From: Helichrysum umbraculigerum
Taxonomy: Eukaryota > Streptophyta > Magnoliopsida > Asterales > Asteraceae
NCBI GenBank assembly: GCA_949592205.1
Contig: CATIUR010000014.1
Span: forward strand, 1,426,001 to 1,490,000
Length of the DNA: 64,000 nucleotides
Reading direction: 5' to 3'
Under the pieces are notes generated by a model that did no database searches, had not been told where the DNA came from, and saw only the letters and a list, made by a program, of their open reading frames with translations. Numbering within the stretch: the first letter of the stretch is position 1; the number at the start of each line of letters is the position of its first letter. Made by a program: the position numbers and the translations under genes. Shown here one piece after another: positions 11,311-24,751 of the stretch.

Positions 11311-13466
11311 TGTAACATCCACTCCTCGGGTCTAGTAGTATTTTAATATTTTCTGACGTGGAATCATTATTTAATTTGTCAGAAAATAGTTTCGTTGTAT
11401 TAGTTGAAATTAATTGGGAAAAGAGTCAAATAATTTATTGTGATTAGTAAATTATTGATTGTTTTAAATTAACCTAGTTGACGGTAAAATAAAATAATGT
11501 TTCCCCGTAAATGGTTTTAAGTTCCAGACAATGACAAGTACGGGGAATGAAATTTAACTAATTATGTAATAGACTCATATCTTGAGTCGGTTTATTCACA
11601 AACATATCTACATACATACTGTACGTTCCATACGTACATACAGAAACATAAAAACCCTAGATCAATTCACCAAATCAGTTCATAACATCAAATTGAAGCT
11701 TCCTAACTCGAATTCAAGCTTCTTTAATCATCATAATCAAGGTATGATCTTGTGTTCTTCCTCTAATTGACCTAGAAATGAGTTTTTATATGGGTTTTGA
11801 TGGGTTATTGATTATAATCCGAATTTAGGGTAAAAATTGATGAAATTGATGTGAGATAAACTCACTAATGATGATAAGTAACATGATTCAAGCTAAGAGT
11901 TATAAATTGATTATGTGTTCTTGAAATTAATGATGAAATTGATGATTATCATTGGTTATATGATGAAATAAGTATTGTTTATGGCTAAGAACATCTAATT
12001 GATGATTATAGAGTGAAGTACAATGTTATTGAATAAGTATTTAATAAACCTAATATTGGGGTTTTGATGAATTAGTGATACTTGATGTTAATGATCATAA
12101 TATGGTGGATTAATAATGATGATTGAGATTATTGAAGCTAACATGAGTAAATTGAATTAGTGTTCATGAGGGTTTTAATGAATCATTGATGTTGAAAGTT
12201 AATGATCTTGTTGATGGTGTAATCATGCTAATTAACGATGATTGATATGAATAAATATGATGATGTGATCTTAATGATTATGATTTGCTAAATGATTATG
12301 GAATTTTTATATTGAGATGGTTATTATTGGCATGAATTGTGTTAAAGAATATAAGTTAGTAATCACTTGTTTGATTGAATTGAAAGTAGTGAATATCTTA
12401 ATTGGTATTTGATATTGATAATCGTGAGAATTGTTGGTGTAAATCTATTGGAATGATGGTATATAGATTTTGAGACAAGTGACTGACTTGTGTTATTATG
12501 TTGTATTCTCAGATATGGAGAAGACTCAGTGATATTAGACTACTGAGTGGACAACTGAGGTGTTGGTGAGTGGATCTGAAATCCTCAGTTTTACTTAGTT
12601 GTAACAAGTTTGGTTACAACAGGTAAAAGTATTAATACTACTTTTGGTTTGCCATGATGATTTTGGTTTAATAGTAATAATACTGTTGATAGACTGCTTA
12701 GTCCGATATGTTGATCCTGTTGAATATGTGAATATGTGATCACTTGATATTTGGCCTTCGGGCATCAGTGTATTGAGGTCAACATGTTAATTGGGTTTGG
12801 TTACTATCGTAAAACGACAGGAATTTCCTTGTACTTATCGTTAATAGGAAATTAGGTCGTATGAGATTAGTACCAAACTATCGGTCTATTCTGTATTGGC
12901 CTTACAGATTGTGATAAGTGCTCTTGGTGAATCCCCGGGTATTATGATATCTCAATAGCCACCGATCCTCATTGATATGTTGTGTATTGAGATGTTATCT
13001 CATTGATATTATGTGATATTGGTTGTGTGTTCTTGGCTGAAGGTTTCCCCAATAACCATTGATTTACTGTGATGATTTGTTTACGATTATTTATTGTAAA
13101 AAAAGTTGTTATGCTAAGTTGGGCTGTTGATTACTATTCACTCACTTAGCGTTATGCTAACCCCACCACCCCACTTCTTGCAGGTTTTTGTGTTAATACA
13201 ATGGGCGGGCAAGAAGCTTGTTTGACTGGAAGGAATGTTTGACAACTAGCGTTTACTCTGATATTTGAGTGTATAAAGTAATGTTATCTTTTGTTTTCAC
13301 ATAACACCCAGTTTAATGTACTTTGGTTGTATTTCATAAAACTAGTTTGAAACAAGTTTTGAAATATCATGTTTTAAGATGTCAATATTATAAGTATAAA
13401 TGATGAAATTTGGACTGACGCTTCCGATGTATTATATTTAAATGATGGTAAATGAGGGGTGTTATA
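11311..13466 (+). repeat. LTR 1 of the noncoding array
   Basis: A 2.16-kb LTR beginning TGTAACATCC and ending GGGGTGTTATA. It contains a CCCTAG-type leader (about 11660), an intron-like donor AAG|GTATGATC (about 11740), a conserved hairpin ACTCAGT..ACTGAGT (12524-12548), and a downstream C-rich acceptor-like CTTCTTGCAG (about 13185). No protein is encoded; the small ORF at 11582 recurs in all three LTRs but shows no recognisable domain. Confidence 0.85.
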
Positions 13467-16400
13467 AGTTGGTATCAGAGCATGAGTTTGGGTGAATTGT
13501 ACATTGTAAGATGTTCAGTCTCAAACTCTGATATGTGTCAAGTCAAACATTCCAGAGTGTGGGATTAGTGGTTGCATGAGAAAGTTGTTATTAAATGTGT
13601 ACTAACCTATAACAAGATGCAAGATTGTTGTTTTGCTTGCAGAGATGGAGGAACATGAGGAACCGACTGGTATTCTCAATGATTCCTCAATATTCGTGGG
13701 CCTAAGTATCAGGTAATTTTCGATAAGCCTGTTGAATTTAAATAAGCTTGAATTGTTTACTTTGCTATGATATGATTGGTAGTAAAGTAAATTGAGTCAG
13801 ACTGCTATGATTCCCCAGTGATGAGTCATTGATGATTATTACTTGTTAATATGATGATAGGAATGTTAATGGGTAATTTTAAATAAAGTTGAAATGATTG
13901 AATAAGTAGTGAAGTATGTAGACACATTGTTGAATAAGGTATAATAGTTGTATGGTGTGGAATAAATTGTGTCTCCAATATGAAATTCAACTATGAAATC
14001 GGTTGTATGAAGTGTGTATGTGAAATTAATTGCTCAGGTGAAATAATAACTTTGGGAGCAATTGGATTAAGCGTAGTAGAAAATCTTGGAAAACAAAGTT
14101 GATATGACTCCATGTAATAAAATTAATGAGATGTTGGTATATCTCAAAGGATAGGATTTGGAGTCGTAATGTTGGTCAAATTAGAAAGTGACCATTAATT
14201 AAAATGTGTGTTGTTGACTCGGAAAAGTCAAAGCGATCATGAATTTGGAAAATTTGTTGTAATTGGCCTAACAATGATGATTTTAATGTGAATTGGTGTT
14301 TTAGAGTTATATTATGACACCAATAGTGAAAACAGTTTAATTTGACTTAGAATAGTCAAAGAAATGTAAATTGAGTGTTAGAATAGTGATTATGTGGGCG
14401 GAAACCCAAACGAGTCGTTAAAGTGCCCAAATGGGTCACTTATTAGTTAAACGGTTAAAATGAGTGGTGGTTTAGTTATAACCAAGGTAAAAGTGACTTT
14501 AAGTCCTACATATAGTGGGAATGTGTATTGAAAGTGTTAATGTAGTCATTTTGGTTAAGTTCGATAAAAGTGCCCATTTGGACCCTTAAACGGGTCGACT
14601 AGTTAAAAATACGATAGAACGAGTATATGAAGGTGATGAATATGCCCACACGTCACAAATGTATATAGAAACATGTTGTTAAAAGGTTAGAGTCTGAAAC
14701 CATGTGGATTGGAATTGGACGTGTCAACCAAAATGGCTGAAAATGGTCCAAAATGAGTCAGGTGCCCGTTTTCTCGTAAATCGTGTAAATTGAAAAAGTG
14801 GAAAAATGAAAAGTTTCATTTGGGTTATATGAACATGCCTGCAAAATTTCAGAGTCTAACTCTTTACGGTTTAGGAGATATGTGCGTTTGAATTTCGTGT
14901 TTTTGCACTAAAAATTGCAGACCTGTTGCAGCATATTGAATCCGGCGGATTCAGTTAGAATCCGGGCGGATTCAAGCAAATCCGGCGGATTCCATGACCG
15001 GATTCCCCAAAAATTGTTCTGTCCCACGAGTTCATGGAAAATTAAGGAGAATCCGGCGGATTCCCCAGAATCCAGGCAGATTCCCTTCAATCCGGCGGAT
15101 TCACATCTTTTGGAAATGACTTTTGTTTTACGTTTTGCACTAAGTTAAACTATTATACACGTCGTAAATTTTCGACGTTCGACGTAACGTTTGACGTAGA
15201 AATTTCTGTTATAAAATTTTGGTGTCAGAATAAGACGAAATTTACATGTCCACTAAAAAACGGCCCAACGGTCAAAGCTGATCGCTTTGCTTTGAGCCCT
15301 GCCAGTTTTGGGCAGTTCGGGGTCGTTTGGGGCCCAAAAATGGCATTTTATTGTTTTTCGGACCTTATTTCAGACTTTTGACTTACATTTTGTATTGGGC
15401 TTTTGTTTCTTTAAGCCCAGGGATCATTCCTATGACTGAATATAATACTAAAACTTGTTTTAAGAGGTCCACATATGTTATTGTGTATGAGTTGTTCCTA
15501 GACGGTTTATTTAACTGCAAAATCGGATAGCAATTAGTATTGTTGATTGTTACTAACTAGGGTTAGTAAATCTTGAGTATGGGAGTATGTGGATCATATA
15601 GGTGAATCAATTGAATCATGTAGAACATTAAAATTGATTGAATTGAGCATTTTAAGAATTGTGAGTTAAGTACATGAGCTTGTATCTATATGATAGTTGA
15701 ACAGGAAATGCTCAATTGTAACTCAACTAAAGAAGTATAGATTGATGACAATATGTTAAGAATTGCACATAATAGTGATAATATACTTAGTACTAAATCT
15801 TATGTAATGCACTATTAGTATTAATTGCTATACTAGTGCTTGAAATTGTGTTATGTACTAAAAGTATTGATGGAGGTGGTTGTGTTAGACATTACACCTG
15901 TGTTAATGAGATGGTGAAAATGGTGTTAAATGTCGGTGTTGATTATATCCACCTGATTATATGATTAGTCTTACATTCCAAGGAATATATGGAATGGGTA
16001 ACAAGTTAATACCTGATTTTGTACTTGTTGTTAAAGTGATATCATTGTTAATGATATATGTGAAATTAAAGATTAATCACTTTGAAGATTAACGGTATGA
16101 AGTGACCTGAGAATGAAGTGTGACTGACATAATATGACGACGTCTGGCCAACGTATTTATATTATGCCATTTCACATGGAATTGTTGAGGTTACCAAGTA
16201 CCAGAGAAATTAAAGTGATTTTGAAATAACAGGTAAGATATGTTGACCTGTAGTGGAGAAATAGTTAATGATTGACTGAAATGAAAGAGTAGTGAACCAC
16301 AAATTTGTTGTTAATGTGGTATCTATTGTACAATAGATGTGTATGTGTGATGAATTGCAACTAGTAATAATTAAAAGATGATTTAAGCAAAGTAGTGGTC

Positions 16401-17266
16401 ATTTGACTGTGAATAACAATGTGGATATATTGTTAAATATGTGACGGCACCTTATGTTGTTGAAAGATTTATGCTAATGCAGCATGGTATCAACTAGTGC
16501 TGATTTAGCATCCAACTTGTTGTGGTAGGATGCTAATTAATTAAATAAAAATGGTTTTTACCCATAAGACTTGACCTCTACATATTGCTTACTCTTATAT
16601 GTTTAAGATTATATGATGGTAGATTTCCTTTGAGTAAAAAGGGTTTCATATAATCTGGTGATGTTTATAATTACATGTTGTGAACCAGTAATGAACTAGT
16701 TGCAAAAGTATAGATTTCTAGCAATGTGTTAGCTAAAGATATATATGAATATTAGCTAAATTGCTAATTATGAATCGAGTTTAACCTTGTTGCTAAGGTG
16801 CGGGTTGAGTATTTATTACTACTATTGCTATGGTTGTAAAAATAAATGATTCATGTGACTATATGTGTTTCACTTATATTAAGTGATTGTGTGTTCTAAA
16901 TGATATACATGGCTAGTTATGAATGGTCATGTAAGTGGTCATTTAATTTTTTAAAGACATGATATATGCACAGTATATGTGCAGGGGAAAAAGATAGAAA
17001 CATGTACATTCGGTTATGTGCATGTGGAAAGAATTGAATATATGTATATATATTTATGAGTTGCTCAAGGGAGTGACGTAGAATATGTGAATCTATTGTG
17101 ATTAAATAGTTGATGATGCTACCTTTATGTTGGATATTGCATATTGGGCTAGTAAACTGAAATAAGCTAAAAGCACAACGTATATATATTTATGTGATTC
17201 TGTTACACTAAATGGACTAAGTGTGATCAGATTTCGAGGACGAAATCTCTTTAAGGGAGAGAGATT
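13467..17266 (+). other. Internal region 1 of LTR array (noncoding)
   Basis: A 3.8-kb internal region with a PBS at 13470-13481 and a purine tract next to the following LTR. All ORFs are short and none encodes a retrotransposon domain. It contains a cluster of GAATCCG/CGGATTC inverted motifs at 14938-15102. It likely moves using proteins from an autonomous relative. Confidence 0.75.
14938..15102. repeat. Cluster of AATCCGGCGGATT inverted motifs
   Basis: Five to six copies of a 15-nt near-palindrome (GAATCCG-G-CGGATTC and variants) lie within 165 bp. The same cluster recurs in internal region 2 at 20899-21063. ORFs read through on both strands only because the motif is short and stop-free. 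Confidence 0.8.
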
Positions 17267-19427
17267 TGTAACATCCACTCCTCGGGTCTAGGAGTATTTA
17301 ATATTTTCTGACGTAGAATCATTATTTAATTTGTCAGAAAATAGTTTCGTTGTATTAGTTGAAATTAATTGGGAAAAGAGTCAAATAATTTATTGTGATT
17401 AGTAAATTATTGATTGTTTTAAATTAACCTAGTTGACGGTAAAATAAAATAATGTTTCCCCGTAAATGGTTTTAAGTTCCAGACAATGACAAGTACGGGG
17501 AATGAAATTTAACTAATTATGTAATAGACTCATATCTTGAGTCGGTTTATTCACAAACATATCTACATACATACTGTACGTTCCATACGTACATACAAAA
17601 ACATAAAAACCCTAGATCAATTCACCAAATCAGTTCATAACATCAAATTGAAGCTTCCTAACTCGAATTCAAGCTTCTTTAATCATCATAATCAAGGTAT
17701 GATCTTGTGTTCTTCCTCTAATTGACCTAGAAATGAGTTTTTATATGGGTTTTGATGGGTTATTGATTATAATCCGAATTTAGGGTAAAAATTGATGAAA
17801 TTGATGTGAGATAAACTCACTAATGATGATAAGTAACATGATTCAAGCTAAGAGTTATAAATTGATTATGTGTTCTTGAAATTAATGATGATATTGATGA
17901 TTATCATTGGTTATATGATGAAATTAGTATTGTTTATAGCTAAGAACATCTAATTGATGATTATAGAGTGAAGTACAATGTTATTGAATAAGTATTTAAT
18001 AAACCTAATATTGGGGTTTTGATGAATTAGTGATACTTGATGTTAATGATCATAATATGGTGGATTAATAATGATGATTGAGATTATTGAAGCTAACATG
18101 AGTAAATTGAATTAGTGTTCATGAGGGTTTTAATGAATCATTGATGTTGAAAGTTAATGATCTTGTTGATGGTGTAATCATGCTAGTTAACGATGATTAA
18201 TATGAATAAATATGATGATGTGATCTTAATGATTATGATTTGCTAAATGATTATGGAATTTTGATATTGAGATGGTTATTCATAACCTTGGCATGAATTG
18301 TGTTAAAGAATATAAGTTAGTAATCACTTGTTTGATTGAATTGAAAGAAGTGAATATCTTAATTGGTATTTGATATTGATAATCGTGAGAATTGTTGGTG
18401 TAAATCTATTGGAATGATGGTATATAGATTTTGAGACAAGTGACTGACTTGTGTTATTATGTTGTATTCTCATATATGGAGAAGACTCAGTGATATTAGA
18501 CTACTGAGTGGACAACTGAGGTGTTGGTGAGTGGATCTGAAATCCTCAGTTTTACTTAGTTGTAACAAGTTTGGTTACAACGGGTAAACGTATTATTTCT
18601 ACTTTTGGTTTGCCATGATGATTTTGGTTTAATAGTAATAATACTGTTGATAGACTGTTTAGTCCGATATGTTGATCCTGTTGAATATGTGAATATGTGA
18701 TCACTTGATATTTGGCCTTCGGGCATCAGTGTATTGAGGTCAACATGTTAATTGGGTTTGGTTACTATCGTAAAACGACAGGAATTTCCTTGTACTTATC
18801 GTTAATAGGAAATTAGGTCGTATGAGATTAGTACCAAACTATCGGTCTATTCTGTATTGGCCTTACAGATTGTGATAAGTGCTCTTGGTGAATCCCCGGG
18901 TATTATGATATCTCAAGAGCCACCGATCCTCATTGATATGTTGTGTATTGAGATGTTATCTCATTGATATTATGTGATATTGGTTGTGTGTTCTTGGCTG
19001 AAGGTTTCCCCAATAACCATTGATTTACTGTGATGATTTGTTTACGATTATTTATTGTAAAAAAAGTTGTTATGCTAAGTTGGGCTGTTGATTACTATTC
19101 ACTCACTTAGCGTTATGCTAGCCCCACCACCCCACTTCTTGCAGGTTTTTGTGTTAATACAATGGGCGGGCAAGAAGCTTGTTTGACTGGAAGGAATGTT
19201 TGACAACTAGCGTTTACTCTGATATTTGAGTGTATAAAGTAATGTTATCTTTTGTTTTCACATAACACCCAGTTTAATGTACTTTGGTTGTATTTCATAA
19301 AACTAGTTTGAAACAAGTTTTGAAATATCATGTTTTAAGATGTCAATATTATAAGTATAAATGATGAAATTTGGACTGACGCTTCCGATGTATTATATTT
19401 AAATGATGGTAAATGAGGGGTGTTATA
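17267..19427 (+). repeat. LTR 2 (shared central LTR)
   Basis: The central LTR, TGTAACATCC to GTTATA, about 2.16 kb and nearly identical to LTR 1. It is followed directly by AGT and a second PBS, so it serves as the 3' LTR of unit 1 and the 5' LTR of unit 2. The hairpin is at 18485-18509. Confidence 0.85.
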
Positions 19428-22400
19428 AGTTGGTATCAGAGCATGAGTTTGGGTGAATTGTACATTGTAAGATGTTCAGTCCCAAACTCTGATATGTGTC
19501 AAGTCAAACATTCCAGAGTGTGGGATTAGTGGTTGCATGAGAAAGTTGTTATTAAATGTGTACTAACCTATAACAAGATGCAAGATTGTTGTTTTGCTTG
19601 CAGAGATGGAGGAACATGAGGAACCGACTGGTATTCTCAATGATTCCTCAATATTCGTGGGCCTAAGTATCAGGTAATTTTCGATAAGCCTGTTGAATTT
19701 AAATAAGCTTGAATTGTTTACTTTGCTATGATATGATTGGTAGTAAAGTAAATTGAGTCAGACTGCTATGATTCCCCAGTGATGAGTCATTGATGATTAT
19801 TACTTGTTAATATGATGATAGGAATGTTAATGGGTAATTTTAAATAAAGTTGAAATGATTGAATAAGTAGTGAAGTATGTAGACACATTGTTGAATAAGG
19901 TATAATAGTTGTATGGTGTGGAATAAATTGTGTCTCCAATATGAAATTCAACTATGAAATCGGTTGTATGAAGTGTGTATGTGAAATTAATTGCTCAGGT
20001 GAAATAATAACTTTGGGAGCAATTGGATTAAGCGTAGTAGAAAATCTTGGAAAACAAAGTTGATATGACTCCATGTAATAAAATTAATGAGATGTTGGTA
20101 TATCTCAAAGGATAGGATTTGGAGTCGTAATGTTGGTCAAATTAGAAAGTGACCATTAATTAAAATGTGTGTTGTTGACTCGGAAAAGTCAAAGCGATCA
20201 TGAATTTGGAAAATTTGTTGTAATTGACCTAACAATGATGATTTTAATGTGAATTGGTGTTTTAGAGTTATATTATGACACCAATAGTGAAAACAGTTTA
20301 ATTTGACTTAGAATAGTCAAAGAAATGTAAATTGAGTGTTAGAATAGTGATTATGTGGGCGGAAACCCAAACGAGTCGTTAAAGTGCCCAAATGGGTCAC
20401 TTATTAGTTAAACGGTTAAAATGAGTGGTGGTTTAGTTATAACCAAGGTAAAAGTGACTTTAAGTCCTACATATAGTGGGAATGTGTATTGAAAGTGTTA
20501 ATGTAGTCATTTTGGTTAAGTTCGATAAAAGTGCCCATTTAGACCCTTAAACGGGTCGACTAGTTAAAAGTATGATAGAACGAGTATATGAAGGTGATGA
20601 ATATGCCCACACGTCACAAATGTATATAGAAACATGTTGTTAAAAGGTTAGAGTCTGAAACCATGTGGATTGGAATTGGACGTGTCAACCAAAATGGCTG
20701 AAAATGGTCCAAAATGAGTCAGGTGCCCGTTTTCTCGTAAAACTTGTAAATTGAAAAAGTGGAAAAATGAAAAGTTTCATTTGGATTATATGAACATGCC
20801 TGCAAAATTTCAGAGTCTAACTCTTTACGGTTTAGGAGATATGCGCGTTTGAATTTCGTGTTTTTGCACTAAAAATTGCAGACCTGTTGCAGCATATTGA
20901 ATCCGGCGGATTCAGTTAGAATCCGGGCGGATTCGAGCAAATCCGGCGGATTCCATGACCGGATTCCCCAAAAATTGTTCTGTCCCACGAGTTCATGGAA
21001 AATTGAGGAGAATCTGGCGGATTCCCCAGAATCCGGGCAGATTCCCTTCAATCCGGCGGATTCCCATCTTTCGGAAATGACTTTTGTTTTATGTTTTGCA
21101 CTAAGTTAAACTATTATACACGTCGTAAATTTTTGACGTTCGACGTAACGTTTGACGTAGAAATTTCTGTTAGAAAATTTTGGTGTCAGAATAAGACGAA
21201 ATTTACATGTCCACTCAAAAACGGCCCAACGGTCAAAGCTCATCGCTTTGCCTTGAGCCCTGCCAGTTTTGGGCAGTTCGGGGTCGTTTGGGGCCCGAAA
21301 ATGGCATTTTATTGTTTTTCGGACCTTATTTCAGACTTTTGACTTACATTTTGTATTGGGCTTTTGTTTCTTTAAGCCCAGGGATCATTCCTATGACCGA
21401 ATATAATACTAAAACTTGTTTTAAGAGGTCCACATATGTTATTGTGTATGAGTTGTTCCTAGACGGTTTATTTAACTGCAAAATCGGATAGCAATTAGTA
21501 TTGTTGATTATTACTAACTAGGGTTAGTAAATCTTGAGTATGGGATTATGTGGATCATATAGGTGAATCAATTGAATCATGTAGAACATTAAAATTGATT
21601 GTATTGAGCATTTTAAGAATTGTGAGTTAAGTACATGAGCTTGTATCTATATGATAGTTGAACAGGAAATGCTCAATTGTAACTCAACTAAAGAAGTATA
21701 GATTGATGACAATATGTTAAGAATTGCACATAATAGTGATAATATACTTAGTACTAAATCTTATGTAATGCACTATTAGTATTAATTGCTATACTAGTGC
21801 TTGAAATTGTGTTATGTACTAAAAGTATTGATGGAGGTGGTTGTGTTAGACATTACACCTGTGTTAATGAGATGGTGAAAATGGTGTTAAATGTCTGTGT
21901 TGATTATATCCACCTGATTATATGATTAGTCTTACATTCCAAGGAATATATGGAATGGGTAACAAGTTAATACCTGATTTTGTACTTGTTGTTAAAGTGA
22001 TATCATTGTTAATGATATATGTGAAATTAAAGATTAATCACTTTGAAGATTAACGGTATGAAGTGACCTGAGAATGAAGTGTGACTGACATAATATGACG
22101 ACGTCTGGCCAACGTATTTATATTATGACATTTCACATGGAATTGTTGAGGTTACCAAGTACCAGAGAAATTAAAGTGATTTTGAAATAACAGGTAAGAT
22201 ATGTTGACCTGTAGTGGAGAAATAGTTAATGATTGACTGAAATGAAAGAGTAGTGAACCACAAATTTGTTGTTAATGTGGTATCTATTGTACAATAGATG
22301 TGTATGTGTGATGAATTGCAACTAGTAATAATTAAAAGATGATTTAAGCAAAGTAGAGGTCATTTGACTGTGAATAACAATGTGGATATATTGTTAAATA

Positions 22401-23234
22401 TGTAACTAATGACGGCACCTTATGTTGTTGAAAGATTTATGCTAATGCAGCATGGTATCAACTGGTGCTGATTTAGCATCCAACTTGTTGTGGTAGGATG
22501 CTAATTGATTAAATAAAAATTGTTTTTACCCATAAGACTTGACCTCTACATATTGCTTACTCTTATATGTTTAAGATTATATGATGGTAGATTTCCTTTG
22601 AGTAAAAAGGGTTTCATATAATCTGGTGATGTTTATAATTACATGTTGTGAACCAGTAATGAACTAGTTGCAAAAGTATAGATTTCAAGCAATGTGTTAG
22701 CTAAAGATATATATGATTATTAGCTAAATTGCTAATTATGAATCGAGTTTAACCTTGTTGCTAAGGTGCGGGTTGAGTATTTATTACTACTATTGCTATG
22801 GTTGTAAAAATAAATGATTCATGTGACTATATGTGTTTCACTTATATTAAGTGATTGTGTGTTCTAAATGATATACATGGCTAGTTATTAATGGTCATGT
22901 AAGTGGTCAGTTAAATTATTAAAGACATGATATATGCACAGTATATGTGCAGGGGAAAAAGATAGAAACATGTACATTCGGTTATGTGCATGTGGAAAGA
23001 TTTGAATATATGTATATATATATTTATGAGTTGCTCAAGGGAGTGACGTAGAATATGTGAATCTATTGTGATTAAATTGTTGATGATGCTACCTTTATGT
23101 TGGATATTGTATATTGGGCTAGTAAACCGAAATAAGCTAAAAGCACAACGTATATATTTATGTGATTCTGTTACACTAAATGGACTAAGTGTGATCAGAT
23201 TTCGAGGACGAAATCTCTTTAAGGGGGAGAGATT
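19428..23234 (+). other. Internal region 2 of LTR array (noncoding)
   Basis: A second 3.8-kb internal region, nearly identical to 13467-17266, with PBS at 19431-19442, the motif cluster at 20899-21063 and a purine tract AAGGGGGAGAGATT just before the third LTR. Near the end the sequence reads like a residual Ty3/gypsy integrase tail (FRGRNLFKG). No intact protein. Confidence 0.75.
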
Positions 23235-24270
23235 TGTAACATCCACTCCTCGGGTCTAGTATTATTTTAATATTTTCTGACGTATAATCATTATTTAATT
23301 TGTCAGAAAATAGTTTCGTTGTATTAGTTGAAATTAATTGGGAAAAGAGTCAAATAATTTATTGTGATTAGTAAATTATTGATTGTTTTAAATTAACCTA
23401 GTTGACGGTAAAATAAAATAATGTTTCCCCTTAAATGGTTTTAAGTTCCAGACAATGACAAGTACGGGGAATGAAATTTAACTAATTATGTAATAGACTC
23501 ATATCTTGAGTCGGTTTATTCACAAACATATCTACATACATACTGTACGTTCCATACGTACATACAAAAACATAAAAACCCTAGATCAATTCACCAAATC
23601 AGTTCATAACATCAAATTGAAGCTTCCTAACTCGAATTCAAGCTTCTTTAATCATCATAATCAAGGTATGATCTTGTGTTCTTCCTCTAATTGACCTATA
23701 AATGAGTTTTTATATGGGTTTTGATGGGTTATTGATTATAATCCGAATTTAGGGTAAAAATTGATGAAATTGATGTGAGATAAACTCACTAATGATGATA
23801 AGTAACATGATTCAAGCTAAGAGTTATAAATTCATTATGTGTTCTTGAAATTAATGATGAAATTGATGATTATCATTGGTTATATGATGAAATTAGTATT
23901 GTTTATGGCTAAGAACATCTAATTGATGATTATAGAGTGAAGTACAATGTTATTGAATAAGTATTTAATAAACCTAATATTGGGGTTTTGATGAATTAGT
24001 GATACTTGATGTTAATGATCATAATATGGTGGATTAATAATGATGATTGAGATTATTGAAGCTAACATGAGTAAATTGAATTAGTGTTCATGAGGGTTTT
24101 AATGAATCATTGATGTTGAAAGTTAATGATCTTGTTGATGGTGTAATCATGCTAGTTAACGATGATTAATATGAATAAATATGATGATGTGATCTTAATG
24201 ATTATGATTTGCTAAATGATTATGGAATTTTGATATTGAGATGGTTATTCATAACCTTGGCATGAATTGT
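23235..24270 (+). repeat. LTR 3, 5' part (split by copia element)
   Basis: Starts TGTAACATCC and matches LTRs 1 and 2 up to CATGAATTGT, where the copia element inserted. The ATTGT at 24266-24270 is the left target duplication of that insertion. Confidence 0.85.
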
Positions 24271-24668
24271 TGTTTGTCCCTAACCTTGGATCTAGTACGA
24301 ATCGAGTCACTCAATCGTTTGCGGAATCAACGATTAAGTTATAAACTAAACACACGAACAATCAATACGCAATGAATATCAAACGAAACGTATTATATTC
24401 AGTAATAATCGGTCAGATTACAGAGATTTCGACTAATTGCGTTTAGGGTTTCGTCAACCCTAAAACAGAAAACGTAAAACGAATTTATACAAAAACTGGC
24501 ACCTGCGACGTCGCAGGCCCAAGCCCATGCGACGTTGGCTACGTCGCAGGCCCAAAACCTGACGTCGCACCTGTGACGTTATGCGCTACGTCGCAGGAGT
24601 CTGGAAACACAAATCTAAATACAAACTACGAGCTAGACCAACTGACAGACACTAAACATGTACTAACA
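24271..24668 (-). repeat. 3' LTR of copia element
   Basis: 398-bp LTR with TGTTTGTCCC at its plus-strand left end and ACTAACA at its right. It contains several GACGTCGCA/TGCGACG motifs and lacks 12 bp present in the 5' LTR. The neighbouring AACTCCCCCGTG is the complement of the polypurine tract. Confidence 0.9.
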
Positions 24669-24751
24669 AACTCCCCCGTGTCTTCAGCTTGGTCTTCAAA
24701 AATCTTCTTTAAACCCAGCCCGCAGGAAACTGGCCGTCGGCATGAATTCCA

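Noticed and set aside
14908..15148. Overlapping small proteins on both strands
   Set aside because: Open only because of the repeated stop-free AATCCGGCGGATTC motif; no start context or domain.
21207..21491. 94-codon ORF in internal region 2
   Set aside because: The homologous place in unit 1 is only open for 67 codons (15327-15530), so the frame is not conserved; no domain.
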